In this document: in pieces, positions 17,408 through 32,063 of the stretch
Layout of the letters: every line of letters starts with the position of its first letter
Numbering within the stretch: the first letter of the stretch is position 1
DNA from: a bacterium
GTDB taxonomy: Bacteria; Chloroflexota; Dormibacteria; Aeolococcales; Bog-877
Direction: 5' to 3'
DNA length: 32,475 nt
Assembly: GCA_021791415.1 (NCBI GenBank)
Contig: JAJYWQ010000085.1
Coordinates: 30,027 to 62,501 of the forward strand
Made by a program: the position numbers and the translations under genes
The notes under the pieces: model-generated
The model's input: the letters and a program-made list of their open reading frames with translations, nothing else
Databases searched by the model: none
Told to the model about the DNA's origin: nothing

Positions 17408-17415
<8 letters not shown>
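17014..17415 (-). CDS. VOC (glyoxalase/dioxygenase fold) family protein
   Basis: Up to 133 residues. The body starts [23 protein letters not shown] and ends [15 protein letters not shown], the two halves of a glyoxalase-6-like vicinal-oxygen-chelate protein. Such proteins bind metals or small ligands; no specific reaction is inferred. The only early in-frame start is TTG 17415, which overlaps the rpoC stop and lets the first 20 codons run through a large hairpin. A GTG at 17349 would give 111 residues but start inside the first strand. It converges with the aldehyde dehydrogenase across 17 nt. Confidence 0.7.
17373..17406 (-). terminator. Large GC hairpin immediately after rpoC
   Basis: A 15-bp stem (CCCCCAGGGTCCGGC paired with GCCGGACCCCGGGGG, one mismatch) and a 4-nt loop begin 1 nt after the rpoC TGA. 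It has no U-tract. It is a candidate end of the rpoBC transcript or a 3' stability element, and it also lies inside the predicted 5' coding part of the VOC gene. Confidence 0.5.
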
Positions 17416-21763
<4,348 letters not shown>

Positions 21764-21859
21764 GGCTTGTCCGCCTCCTGGCGAATGGGTGGATGAGGTC
21801 GCGGCGCAAACGAGCGGCGGGCGCGGGTATCGGTCGGGGAAGTCGGCGGCAGAGCACCC

Positions 21860-25390
<3,531 letters not shown>

Positions 25391-25451
25391 GAGCTAGAGT
25401 TCTCCAGGCAAGCGTGGGCGAAGGCTGAACTTCACAGGCGGCGGAATGACA

Positions 25452-25460
25452 ATCCTACCA
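25452..25460 (-). promoter_or_regulatory. Possible extended -10 promoter ahead of rpoB
   Basis: TGGTAGGAT on the minus strand matches TGnTAnnnT, about 60 nt upstream of the rpoB ATG. No good -35 is seen. A weak hairpin GGCGC-N8-GCGCC (25487-25504) lies between it and the rplL stop. This gap may hold attenuation plus a supplementary start for rpoBC, as known in other bacteria. Confidence 0.3.
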
Positions 25461-25512
25461 CACCCGCCGTCCATGCCCCGTTGGCAGGCGCGGCCGCGAG
25501 CGCCGGAAGCCG

Positions 25513-25893
25513 TTACTGGATCTCGGCGCTAGCCCCGGCCTCCTGAAGCTTCTTGGCGACCGACTCCGCCTCCTCGCGGCTGACGCCCTCGCGCACCGGC
25601 TTGGGCGCCCCGTCGACCAGGTCCTTGGCCTCCTTCAGGCCGAGACCGGTGATCTCACGCACCGCCTTGATGGCGGCGATCTTCTGGTCCCCCGCCGCGG
25701 TCAGGATCACCGCGAACTCGGTCTGCTCCTCCGCCGGGGCCTCCGCCGCCGGCCCGGCCACGGCCACCGCCGCCACCGGCGCCGCCGCGGTGATGCCGTA
25801 CTTCTCCTCGATCAGCTTCTTGGCGTTGACGAGGTCCAGCACGGTCCAGTCGGCCAGCGCCTCGACGAAGTCTTCCACCTTGACCTTGGCCAT
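25513..25893 (-). CDS. rplL: 50S ribosomal protein L7/L12
   Basis: 126 residues. N-terminal dimerisation helices ([28 protein letters not shown]), an Ala/Pro/Glu-rich hinge at about 38-58, and a C-terminal globular domain with the conserved [20 protein letters not shown] factor-binding helix region. ATG 25893 is chosen over GTG 25899 because AAGGAGG lies 9 nt upstream of ATG but only 3 nt before GTG. It forms the ribosomal stalk with L10. It lies 52 nt downstream of rplJ. Confidence 0.96.
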   Translation of the reverse strand: MAKVKVEDFVEALADWTVLDLVNAKKLIEEKYGITAAAPVAAVAVAGPAAEAPAEEQTEFAVILTAAGDQKIAAIKAVREITGLGLKEAKDLVDGAPKPVREGVSREEAESVAKKLQEAGASAEIQ

Positions 25894-25945
25894 GTCCACC
25901 TACCTCCTTATGTAATGCATCTTGTCGGGGCCTGGGGCTGACGGC

Positions 25946-26494
25946 TCAGGCGGCCTTCTCCGCCTTGGCGTCGAGCAGCCCCACCAGGCCCTGTACCGGT
26001 GACTGCAGCAGCTGAACCGACTGGGCCACCGGCGCCTCGATGACCCCCAGCAGCTGGGACATCAACACCTCGCGCGAGGGAAGGTCGGCCAGCTGCCGGA
26101 CCTCCTCGGCCGAGAGGACCTGGCCCTCGGCGATACCCCCCTTGACCATCTCCGGGCGCCGGTGTCCCCGGGCGTACTCCACCAGGATCCGGGCGGGGGC
26201 GCTCAGGTCTTCGTAGCCGATGGCCAGCGCCGTGGGCCCGACGAGGCTGGAGCTGAGCTGGGGGATGCCCGCCTCTGTGCTGGCTCGGCGGGCGAGGGTG
26301 TTCTTGACCACCACGTAGTCGACGCCGCTGGACCGCAGGGAGCGGCGCAGCTCCTCCAGCTCGGCCACGCTCAGCCCCCGGTGGTCGGTGAGCACGGCGC
26401 TGCTCATCTTCCCGAACCTTTGGGTCAGATCGGCCACAGCGCTCTGCTTGTCGTCGGGGATCCGGGCGGCGCCGTGGGTGGGGGCGACGGTCAT
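25946..26494 (-). CDS. rplJ: 50S ribosomal protein L10
   Basis: 182 residues. The N-terminal rRNA-binding domain contains 'AVLTDHRGLSVAELEELRRSLR' and YVVVKNTLARRA. The C-terminal helix (PVAQSVQLLQSPVQGLVGLLDAKAEKA) binds L12 dimers. ATG 26494 has AGGAGG 10 nt upstream. It starts a separate subunit of the cluster: a promoter and an L10-type leader lie directly upstream, so its synthesis, with rplL, is probably autoregulated by L10-L12. Confidence 0.95.
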   Translation of the reverse strand: MTVAPTHGAARIPDDKQSAVADLTQRFGKMSSAVLTDHRGLSVAELEELRRSLRSSGVDYVVVKNTLARRASTEAGIPQLSSSLVGPTALAIGYEDLSAPARILVEYARGHRRPEMVKGGIAEGQVLSAEEVRQLADLPSREVLMSQLLGVIEAPVAQSVQLLQSPVQGLVGLLDAKAEKAA

Positions 26495-26545
26495 CGGGCG
26501 ACTACCTCCTCGTCACCCGGGGGAAGCCAGGCTCGCGGGCGCCGA

Positions 26546-26555
26546 CCCCGCGGGG
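26546..26555 (-). promoter_or_regulatory. CCCCGCGGGG palindrome that can compete with the L10-leader stem
   Basis: This perfect 10-nt palindrome lies between the leader and the rplJ ribosome binding site. Its CGCGGGG half is identical to the 5' strand of the leader helix, so either can pair with the single CCCCGCG at 26573-26579. A switch between two structures is therefore possible. Confidence 0.4.
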
Positions 26556-26560
26556 CCGCC

Positions 26561-26640
26561 GCCGGTCACCTGCGCGGGGTGGGGGTTTGAGCATCGCTGC
26601 CCCCGCGGTCTTCGGCTCCGGGGAACTGGCTGGTTCCAGA
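26561..26640 (-). ncRNA. L10-type autoregulatory leader of rplJ-rplL
   Basis: Read on the minus strand, GCCG (26613-26616) pairs with CGGC (26561-26564). Inside, AAGAC faces CAGGTGAC as an asymmetric internal loop, and CGCGGGG (26601-26607) pairs with CCCCGCG (26573-26579). This helix, kink-turn-like loop and helix arrangement, with CCGAAGAC and GCGCAGGTGA, is what I know of the ribosomal L10 leader. A further hairpin GGAAC-CAGCCA-GTTCC lies upstream near 26624-26639. No covariance search was possible. Confidence 0.65.
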
Positions 26641-26647
26641 GGGACCA

Positions 26648-26677
26648 AGTATAGGGCTCAGCGGCCCCCCGGGTCGC
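26648..26677 (-). promoter_or_regulatory. Promoter candidate for rplJ-rplL
   Basis: The -10 box TATACT (26648-26653) is identical to that of the rpmG promoter. The best -35 match is weak (GCGACC, 18-nt spacer) and lies in the last codons of the deoC gene. Transcription would start just before the L10 leader. Confidence 0.45.
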
Positions 26678-27362
26678 CGGCCGGGCGCAAGCGCCATTCC
26701 TCCACTATCCCGATCCCCCGGGACGCCCCCACCCGGGTGGCTCCGGCGTCCACCATCTCCTCGAGCTGCCCCAGGGTCCGGATCCCGCCGGCGGCCTTGA
26801 TCCCGGTCGACGGCGAGAGCCGCGAGCGCAGCAGGCGGACGTCTCCGGCGCTGGTGGTCCGGATCCCCAGCTGCTTGTAACCGGTGGAGGTCTTGACCAG
26901 GTCCGCGCCCCCGGCCTCGGCGGCGACCCCCACCGGCCCCACCAGGTCGGCCGCGAGGACCGGGACCTCGATGATCACCTTGAGGAGCCGCGGATGTGCC
27001 ACCGCCCGGCGGACCGCCGCGACCTCCCGCTCCACCCAGCCGAGATCTCCCTCCCGAGCCCGCCCGGTGTGCACCACCATGTCGATCTCATCGACCCCCA
27101 GGTCGCAGAGCTCCCCCGCCTCCTGGGCCTTGACCTCCCGCGCGTCCAGGCCCAGCGGAAAGGAGACGCAGGCCGCGAGCCCGACCGAGGTCCCCCTCAG
27201 GATGGGGAGCGCCACCTCCACCTGATCGGGAAGCAGGCACAGGGCCCGGAATCCGAAGGGCACGGAGCGTTCGCAGAAGGCGGCGATCTCCTGCGCGGAA
27301 GCCCCCATCTCCAGGTTGGTCTGATCGATCAGCCCCGCCAGCTCCTCCTCGGTGCTGATCAC
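26658..27362 (-). CDS. deoC: Deoxyribose-phosphate aldolase
   Basis: 234 residues, TIM-barrel class I aldolase that splits 2-deoxyribose-5-phosphate into glyceraldehyde-3-phosphate and acetaldehyde. The three catalytic positions are intact: Asp94 in DEIDMVV, the Schiff-base Lys157 in VKTSTGY, and Lys189 in GIKAAGGIRT, with spacings like the E. coli enzyme (Asp102, Lys167, Lys201). The C-terminal GATRVGASRGIGIV phosphate-binding strand is present. The start GTG 27362 overlaps the TGA of the upstream homologue by 4 nt (GTGA). Its position between rplA and rplJ is unusual: these ribosomal genes are normally adjacent. Confidence 0.9.
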   Translation of the reverse strand: MISTEEELAGLIDQTNLEMGASAQEIAAFCERSVPFGFRALCLLPDQVEVALPILRGTSVGLAACVSFPLGLDAREVKAQEAGELCDLGVDEIDMVVHTGRAREGDLGWVEREVAAVRRAVAHPRLLKVIIEVPVLAADLVGPVGVAAEAGGADLVKTSTGYKQLGIRTTSAGDVRLLRSRLSPSTGIKAAGGIRTLGQLEEMVDAGATRVGASRGIGIVEEWRLRPAGDPGGR

Positions 27363-28021
27363 GGAATCGACCGGGTGGAGAACGCCGACCAGCCAACCGC
27401 CACCCGGGTGGCGCCGGCCCGCAGCAGCTGAGCCGCCAGAGCCGGCGCGGTCACCCCTCCGGACGCCACCACGACCGCATCCCGGCCAACCCTGAGGCGG
27501 AGCGCGGCGACCTGCTCCACGCTGACCTCGCCGTCGAAGTGAGAGTTGGTCATGAGCACGTCGGCTCCCGCGTCCAGGGCGCCGGCCGCGGCCTCCGCCC
27601 CGAGATCGCTACCCAGCAGGGCCAGGTGGCAGATGACCCTCAGGGTCCGGCCCACCGCCAGCCGTCTCAGGGGAGCAACCCCTCCCAGGGCCCGTCCCAG
27701 CTGCCCGGAACGCACCAGCGAAGGGTCCATGGCCACCGCCAGCTCGTCCGCGCCGTCCGCCAGCGCCCGCTCGGCCTGGGCCATCCGCGAGGCGCTGGTC
27801 ATGGCCCCCAGGGGTGCCGAGACCAGCGCCACCACGGCCATGGGGGATGCCCCGAGAAGACCACGGGCCAGGGCGACCTCCGCGGGGTCCACGGCCAGCG
27901 CCGCCATCCCGGCCCGCGAGATCCCCCGGATCGCTGTGCCCAGCTCCGCCCGGGTCGCGGCCACGAGGTCCGGCCAGCCCTCCAGCTGGTCACTACGCGC
28001 GGGCGCCACCGAGGCCGACAT
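27359..28021 (-). CDS. DeoC-like protein lacking the catalytic residues (probable pseudoenzyme)
   Basis: 220 residues. It aligns by eye with the deoC gene downstream: VSAPLG matches VSFPLG, the DEL strand matches DEID, GADVLMTNS matches GADLVKTST, and ASGGVTAPALAAQLLRAGATRVAVG matches AAGGIRTLGQLEEMVDAGATRVGAS. The catalytic aspartate is Ala95, the Schiff-base lysine is Met157 and the second lysine is Val185, so aldolase chemistry is not expected. The phosphate-site GATRVAVG is retained. Start ATG 28021 has a weak AGGG signal; rplA ends 49 nt upstream. It could be a regulatory or structural partner of the active DeoC; this is inference. The frame is clean, so it is not a decaying gene. Confidence 0.82.
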   Translation of the reverse strand: MSASVAPARSDQLEGWPDLVAATRAELGTAIRGISRAGMAALAVDPAEVALARGLLGASPMAVVALVSAPLGAMTSASRMAQAERALADGADELAVAMDPSLVRSGQLGRALGGVAPLRRLAVGRTLRVICHLALLGSDLGAEAAAGALDAGADVLMTNSHFDGEVSVEQVAALRLRVGRDAVVVASGGVTAPALAAQLLRAGATRVAVGWSAFSTRSIP

Positions 28022-28070
28022 CGGCCCTATGGTCGCCCGGGACCTGAGCCGAGCACCCTGAGGGGCCGGC

Positions 28071-28781
28071 TCAGGCGGCGCTCAGCCTGGCCGCCGCGGC
28101 GGGGTCGATCCGGACGCTCGGCCCCATGGTGGGAGCCAGGAAACAGGCTCGGACGTAGGTCCCCTTGGCCGCCTGGGGCTTGGCCTTGACGATGGCCTCC
28201 ATCATGGTGGCCAGGTTCTCCAGCAGCGCCAGGTCCTCGAAGTCCGTCTTGCCCACGGGCACGTGGACGATGCCGTAGCGGTCCACCCGGAACTCCACCC
28301 GCCCGGCCTGGACCTCCTTCACCGCCCGGGCGATGTCGAAGGTGACTGTCCCCGCCTTGGGGTTGGGCATCAGGCCCCGGGGGCCGAGGATCTTCCCGAG
28401 CCGGCCCACAGATCCCATCAGGTCCGGGGTGGCCAGGGCCACGTCGAAGTCTGTGAAGCCCTCCTGCACCCGCTTGACCAGGTCCTCACCACCCACGATC
28501 TCGGCGCCGGCGTCGCGGGCCTCGCGTTCCTTCTCCCCCTGGGCGAAGACCGCGATCCGGCGCTGCCTGCCGGTCCCGTGGGGGAGGACCACGCTGCTCC
28601 GCACCATCTGATCGGCGTGCCGGGGGTCGACCCCGAGCCGCACGTGCAGCTCCACGGTCCCCGGGAACCTGGAGGTGCTGGCGGCCTTCACCATCCGCAC
28701 CCCCTCCTGGGGCTCCGCGGGGGCGGCCCCCGAAGTTGCCTTGGCCGCTTCCACGTACCGCTTGCCGTGCACCTTGGTCAT
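28071..28781 (-). CDS. rplA: 50S ribosomal protein L1
   Basis: 236 residues. The two-domain L1 fold shows [20 protein letters not shown], then [15 protein letters not shown], the signature [19 protein letters not shown] and a C-terminal GKTDF block. It binds 23S rRNA at the L1 stalk. An Ala/Glu/Pro-rich stretch at residues 14-28 is longer than in many homologues. ATG 28781 has AAGGAG 9 nt upstream. rplK lies 55 nt before it. Confidence 0.96.
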   Translation of the reverse strand: MTKVHGKRYVEAAKATSGAAPAEPQEGVRMVKAASTSRFPGTVELHVRLGVDPRHADQMVRSSVVLPHGTGRQRRIAVFAQGEKEREARDAGAEIVGGEDLVKRVQEGFTDFDVALATPDLMGSVGRLGKILGPRGLMPNPKAGTVTFDIARAVKEVQAGRVEFRVDRYGIVHVPVGKTDFEDLALLENLATMMEAIVKAKPQAAKGTYVRACFLAPTMGPSVRIDPAAAARLSAA

Positions 28782-28836
28782 ATCGATCTCTCCTTCGTGG
28801 TACTGGCGGACGCCAGGCGTCCTCCCACTTCTCGGG

Positions 28837-29265
28837 TCAGGCGACTACCTTGACTCCCATCGACCGAGCCGTCCCCTCGACCATCCGAGCAGCCATCTCG
28901 GGATCGGTGGCGTTCAGGTCGGGCAGCTTGGTGGCGGCGATCTCCAGCGCCTGCTGGTGGGAGAGCTCGCCCACCAGCTCGCGCGGCGGCTTGGCCGCCC
29001 CCTTGGGGATCCCCGCCGCCTGCTTGATGAGGTCGGCGGTGGGCGGGGTCTTGGTGATGAAGGTGAAGGTGCGGTCCTCGTAGATGGTGATCTCAGCCGG
29101 GATCACCATGCCCGCCTGGGACTCGGTGCGCTCGTTGTAGGCCCGGCAGAACTCCATGATGTTCACCGAGTGCTGCCCCAGCGCCGGCCCGATCGGGTAC
29201 CCGGGGCTGGCCTTGCCCGCCTCGATCGCCAGCCGCAGCACCGTCTTGACCTTCTTCTTTCCCAC
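28837..29265 (-). CDS. rplK: 50S ribosomal protein L11
   Basis: 142 residues. The N-terminal [34 protein letters not shown] is the L11 signature and the C-terminal RNA-binding domain includes [20 protein letters not shown]. It forms the GTPase-associated centre with 23S rRNA. The GTG 29265 start has AGGAG 8 nt upstream, placed within the 11-nt gap after nusG, so the two are tightly linked. Confidence 0.97.
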   Translation of the reverse strand: MGKKKVKTVLRLAIEAGKASPGYPIGPALGQHSVNIMEFCRAYNERTESQAGMVIPAEITIYEDRTFTFITKTPPTADLIKQAAGIPKGAAKPPRELVGELSHQQALEIAATKLPDLNATDPEMAARMVEGTARSMGVKVVA

Positions 29266-29276
29266 TCCAGTTACTC

Positions 29277-29834
29277 CTAGCGCAGCCGCTCGACCTGCAG
29301 CAGGTCCAGCTCGACGGGGGTCTCGCGCCCGAACATGTTGACCATCACCTTCAGCTTGCCCTTCTCCGGGCTGATCTCGCCCACCTTGCCGTGGAAGTCG
29401 GTGAAGGGGCCGTCGACCACCCGGACCGAGTCGCCGACCTTGAACTCCACCTGGACCTTCGACTGGACCTCGGTGCCCATGGTGCGCTGGATGGAGCGGA
29501 CCTCCGCCTCCTGCAGCGGCACCGGTCGGGTGCCGGACCCCACGAAGCTGGTGACCCCCGGAGTGTTGCGGACCACGTACCAGGACTCGTCGGACATCAC
29601 CATGCGCACCAGGATGTAGCCGGGGAAGATCCGCTTGGAGACGTGCCGGCGCTGGCCGTCCTTGATCTCCAGGACATCCTCGGTGGGGACCAGGACCTCA
29701 AAGATCTGGTCGTGCATGTCCATGGACTCGACCCGCTTCAGGAGGTTGGCCCGGACCTTGTCCTCGTGGCCCGAGTAGGCGTGGATGACGTACCACTGGG
29801 CCTGGTCGGCGACTGACTTGGTGGCTGGGGTCAC
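29277..29834 (-). CDS. nusG: Transcription termination/antitermination factor NusG
   Basis: 185 residues. The NGN domain starts [22 protein letters not shown]-like and includes FPGYILVRM and [11 protein letters not shown]. The KOW domain follows: [21 protein letters not shown]. It binds the RNA polymerase clamp and links it to Rho or the ribosome. GTG 29834, with GGGAG 6 nt upstream, gives a normal family length; the much longer upstream open frame is low-complexity and overlaps secE. It follows secE by 28 nt. Confidence 0.96.
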   Translation of the reverse strand: MTPATKSVADQAQWYVIHAYSGHEDKVRANLLKRVESMDMHDQIFEVLVPTEDVLEIKDGQRRHVSKRIFPGYILVRMVMSDESWYVVRNTPGVTSFVGSGTRPVPLQEAEVRSIQRTMGTEVQSKVQVEFKVGDSVRVVDGPFTDFHGKVGEISPEKGKLKVMVNMFGRETPVELDLLQVERLR

Positions 29835-29862
29835 GGCTTGCTCCCGGTCTGGATGTCTGGGC

Positions 29863-30201
29863 TCACTTGGTGGGTGAGGCGGATGGTAACGGGCTGGCCG
29901 AAGGCGCGGCGCTCGCCGACGGCTTGGGGGTGACGGCGGGGGTGGCGCCGGTCGACGGCGTGGCCGCCGCCGTGGGCGCGGGGGTGGTGGTGTACAGGGG
30001 GGCCAGCGTGGCTGCCAGTCCAAAGTCGAGGAGCCCGAGGAAGACACCCAAGAGTACCACTGTGACGATCACCACTCCCGTCATCTGGCGCAGCTCCGGC
30101 CACGTGGGCCAGACCGTCTTCCGAAGCTCGGACCATACCTCTCTCAGGTATCCGCCGCGCTCCCGCGCCTCGGGGGACGACTCCCCCACCGAGTTGGCCA
30201 C
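29863..30201 (-). CDS. secE: Preprotein translocase subunit SecE with a long Pro/Ser/Thr tail
   Basis: 112 residues. The conserved cytoplasmic amphipathic helix GGYLREVWSELRKTVWPTWPEL is followed by one membrane segment (about residues 41-67), the standard SecE core that clamps SecY. After it comes a 43-residue tail of Pro, Ala, Ser and Thr with no charge except two lysines. Given the usual topology it should face the outside. GTG 30201 lies 6 nt after AGGAG. An ATG two codons upstream (30207) directly abuts AGGAG, so the GTG is preferred. It sits between tRNA-Trp and nusG, its classical place. Confidence 0.92.
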   Translation of the reverse strand: MANSVGESSPEARERGGYLREVWSELRKTVWPTWPELRQMTGVVIVTVVLLGVFLGLLDFGLAATLAPLYTTTPAPTAAATPSTGATPAVTPKPSASAAPSASPLPSASPTK

Positions 30202-30233
30202 CTGCATCTCCTCTCAGCCGGGCGGTTCTGGTG

Positions 30234-30306
30234 CAGGGGCGGCACGATTCGAACGCGCGACCTGCGGTTTTGGAGACCGCTGCTCTACCAACTGAGCTAC
30301 GCCCCT
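30234..30306 (-). tRNA. tRNA-Trp (anticodon CCA)
   Basis: A 73-nt cloverleaf. The acceptor stem AGGGGCG pairs with CGCCCCT, the anticodon loop is CTCCAAA (CCA) on a GCGGT/ACCGC stem, and the T-arm is GCGCG-TTCGAAT-CGTGC with one G-T pair. The discriminator base is G. The 3' CCA is not encoded. It lies between rpmG and secE, a common arrangement. Confidence 0.96.
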
Positions 30307-30327
30307 TCGAAGATCCGGCCCCGCCCC

Positions 30328-30480
30328 CTACTTGGTCTCGCGATGGGAGGTGTGCCGCCGGCAGCGCCGGCAGTACTTGCGCAGCTCCAGGCGATCGGGG
30401 TCGTTGCGCTTGTTCTTCTGAGTGGTGTAGTTGCGCTCCCGGCACTCGCCGCACTGCAGGGTGATGATAGTTGCCGGCAC
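30328..30480 (-). CDS. rpmG: 50S ribosomal protein L33
   Basis: 50 residues, reading [18 protein letters not shown] and ending in a [10 protein letters not shown] tail. It has two CxxC pairs (CGEC and CRRC), so it is the zinc-binding form of L33. The conserved [17 protein letters not shown] centre is present. Start GTG 30480 has GGAG about 10 nt upstream. It is the first gene of the rpmG, tRNA-Trp, secE, nusG transcript, 21 nt from the tRNA. Confidence 0.95.
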   Translation of the reverse strand: MPATIITLQCGECRERNYTTQKNKRNDPDRLELRKYCRRCRRHTSHRETK

Positions 30481-30498
30481 CTTCCGATCTCTCCACAC

Positions 30499-30521
30499 AA
30501 AAACGCCTGGCCGAGCCAGGC
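30499..30521 (-). promoter_or_regulatory. Terminator-like hairpin with T5 at the 5' end of the rpmG transcript
   Basis: GCCTGGC-TCG-GCCAGGC (30505-30521) is a perfect 7-bp stem followed after one base by TTTTT. It begins only about 4 nt after the predicted transcription start and ends 19 nt before the rpmG GTG. It could terminate or attenuate very early, or cap and stabilise the 5' end. Confidence 0.55.
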
Positions 30522-30531
30522 TTCAGCAGGG

Positions 30532-30560
30532 AGTATAGGCCCTGCCGGGGGAGGGGTCAA
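30532..30560 (-). promoter_or_regulatory. Strong sigma70-type promoter for rpmG-tRNA-Trp-secE-nusG
   Basis: TTGACC (30555-30560), a 17-nt spacer and TATACT (30532-30537) on the minus strand: 5/6 matches in each box to the housekeeping consensus. Predicted start near 30525. Confidence 0.75.
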
Positions 30561-30820
30561 ATCCAGCCCTGAGCCGGGGCCCCACTTTTCAGGGCGCGGG
30601 CGGCAGCCGGAGCAGCCGAAGTCACCGTAACAGCGCCGTGGGGCGGGATGACGGTTTCGTTGCCCATCGGCCCGGGTAGTCCCGGGAGCCCAATCGTTTT
30701 GGTGTATGTGAAAGTGCAGATGCGCCTCCTTCCTCTCCCCTCGGCCGGCGACCGTCGCGTCCCGCTCCCACTGGGGTCACTGGCCTTCGCCCAAGGCTGC
30801 GGGGCCCCTGACGGGGTACT

Positions 30821-30883
30821 CCCGGCCGAGAGCCGGGCCGGAGGGTCCGCTGGCTGGACCACCTGTCCCCCGGAGCCCAGCGG
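30821..30883 (+). promoter_or_regulatory. Hairpin-rich leader before the TadG-like gene
   Basis: The 335-nt gap between the rpmG promoter and the TadG-like gene holds no credible gene. Near its right end are CCCGGC-CGAGA-GCCGGG (30821-30837), then GGTCC/GGACC (30844-30860), which competes with CCGCTGG (30847-30853) pairing to CCAGCGG (30877-30883). The last stem touches the GGGAGG ribosome binding site. I see no convincing promoter boxes, and the fold is only a hand-made proposal. Confidence 0.3.
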
Positions 30884-30895
30884 GAGGTGGTGGTG

Positions 30896-32062
30896 ATGAT
30901 GGTCCGGTTGCCCCGGCGGATGACCAGAGCCGCACAGCGACCTCTGGGACGGCCGGGGAGCGGCGCCCGCGGCCAGGTGGCCGTCCTGTTCGCCATCGCA
31001 GCGGTGGCCATCATCGGGATGGCCGGGCTGGCCCTTGATGCCGGCCTGAGCTACATGGGACAGACCGGACTGCAGAGCGCGTCCGACAATGCGTCACTCG
31101 CCGTGGCGCGGATGTTGGCTACGGACTACATGAGCCAGCAGCAGTCCCCGCCCGCGGCCTCGATGCCGTTCACCTACGCGCAGATGGTCTCCACCGTGCA
31201 GGACCTGGTGGCAGCCAACGGCGCCGGTTCAACTCGTGCTACTTCGTACTCAGCCTACTTCACCAACACGAACGGTACCCACATCTGGTGCCAGTTCGCG
31301 CCCGCCACCCTGGCCAGTTGCCCGACCATATATCCCTTGAGTGGCGGGCTACCCGAGGCCTCGGGAGTTCTCCTCGCTAGCGGGGCCAAGGTCGTGCCCA
31401 CCAACACTCACCAGACCAGCGTGCTCGGCATTTTGGGGATTGACCGGGCGAGTGAGAGTGCACCGGCCACCGCGGTCTTCGGGGTGGTCCAGGGGATAGC
31501 ATCCAACACCGCCAACTTCGGCGTGTACGACATCTACTGCCCCACGAACTCAGCGCTGACCCTCTACGAGACCATCACGTACTACTCGCCGCAGTGGCAG
31601 AAGTCCTGGCCCTGCGCCGGGCTTCAGGACTCCAACTACAAGGGAGACCTGCATCAGGCTCTGCCCGACCCGCTCATAGCGCCCGGGTGGATGAGCGCCA
31701 AGAGCGGAAGTGGGACTGTAGCCCCCGTCGGCAGGGGGAACATCATCGTCGTCCCCATGATTGACTGCGCCGCTCATGGGACGGTTTGCAGTCAACCGGC
31801 AACACCGTCGCCTCCGGCGTGCCCGACCCCCTTCCCCTCCACGCTGCCCACGTCCGGACGGGACGTGATGTGCACGGTGGGCCTGATCGCGATCAAGGCT
31901 CTCAATAACTGCAACACCGGCTCGGTGTGCATAGGGGAAGTGGTCCCGTTCCTTTCCGGGCAGGCGGGCGTGCTCATCTGCCCCACCCTTACCGACCCCC
32001 AATGTGGGAATGAGATTGGAACCAAGGGGACAGCGACGGTCGCCACCGAGCTTCTCAACTAG
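30896..32062 (+). CDS. TadG-like Flp pilus-assembly protein (TadE/G-like)
   Basis: 388 residues. After an Arg-rich N-terminus, ARGQVAVLFAIAAVAIIGMAGLALDAGLS-like sequence forms one membrane segment at about 26-50, followed by QTGLQSASDNASLAVARM: the pattern of the TadG N-terminal domain. The remaining 300 residues should be outside. They are rich in Ser, Thr, Pro and Asn with several cysteines, and no von Willebrand motif is evident. ATG 30896 has GGGAGG 8 nt upstream; three preceding in-frame GTG codons are less likely. It probably takes part in Tad-type pilus or surface assembly. The TadE-like gene follows after 1 nt. Confidence 0.75.
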   Translation: MMVRLPRRMTRAAQRPLGRPGSGARGQVAVLFAIAAVAIIGMAGLALDAGLSYMGQTGLQSASDNASLAVARMLATDYMSQQQSPPAASMPFTYAQMVSTVQDLVAANGAGSTRATSYSAYFTNTNGTHIWCQFAPATLASCPTIYPLSGGLPEASGVLLASGAKVVPTNTHQTSVLGILGIDRASESAPATAVFGVVQGIASNTANFGVYDIYCPTNSALTLYETITYYSPQWQKSWPCAGLQDSNYKGDLHQALPDPLIAPGWMSAKSGSGTVAPVGRGNIIVVPMIDCAAHGTVCSQPATPSPPACPTPFPSTLPTSGRDVMCTVGLIAIKALNNCNTGSVCIGEVVPFLSGQAGVLICPTLTDPQCGNEIGTKGTATVATELLN

Positions 32063-32063
32063 A

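Noticed and set aside
29835-30047. N-terminal extension of NusG by about 70 residues
   Set aside because: The extension is Pro/Arg-rich, overlaps secE in another frame, and GTG 29834 has a proper ribosome binding site and gives normal length.
30671-30686. CCCGGG-TAGT-CCCGGG inverted repeat as a terminator between the divergent units
   Set aside because: No gene ends into it and the T-rich stretch behind it is interrupted and distant.
30557-30862. 101-codon minus-strand frame upstream of rpmG
   Set aside because: No ribosome binding site or recognised motif; it ends in the -35 box of the rpmG promoter. A real small gene cannot be fully excluded.
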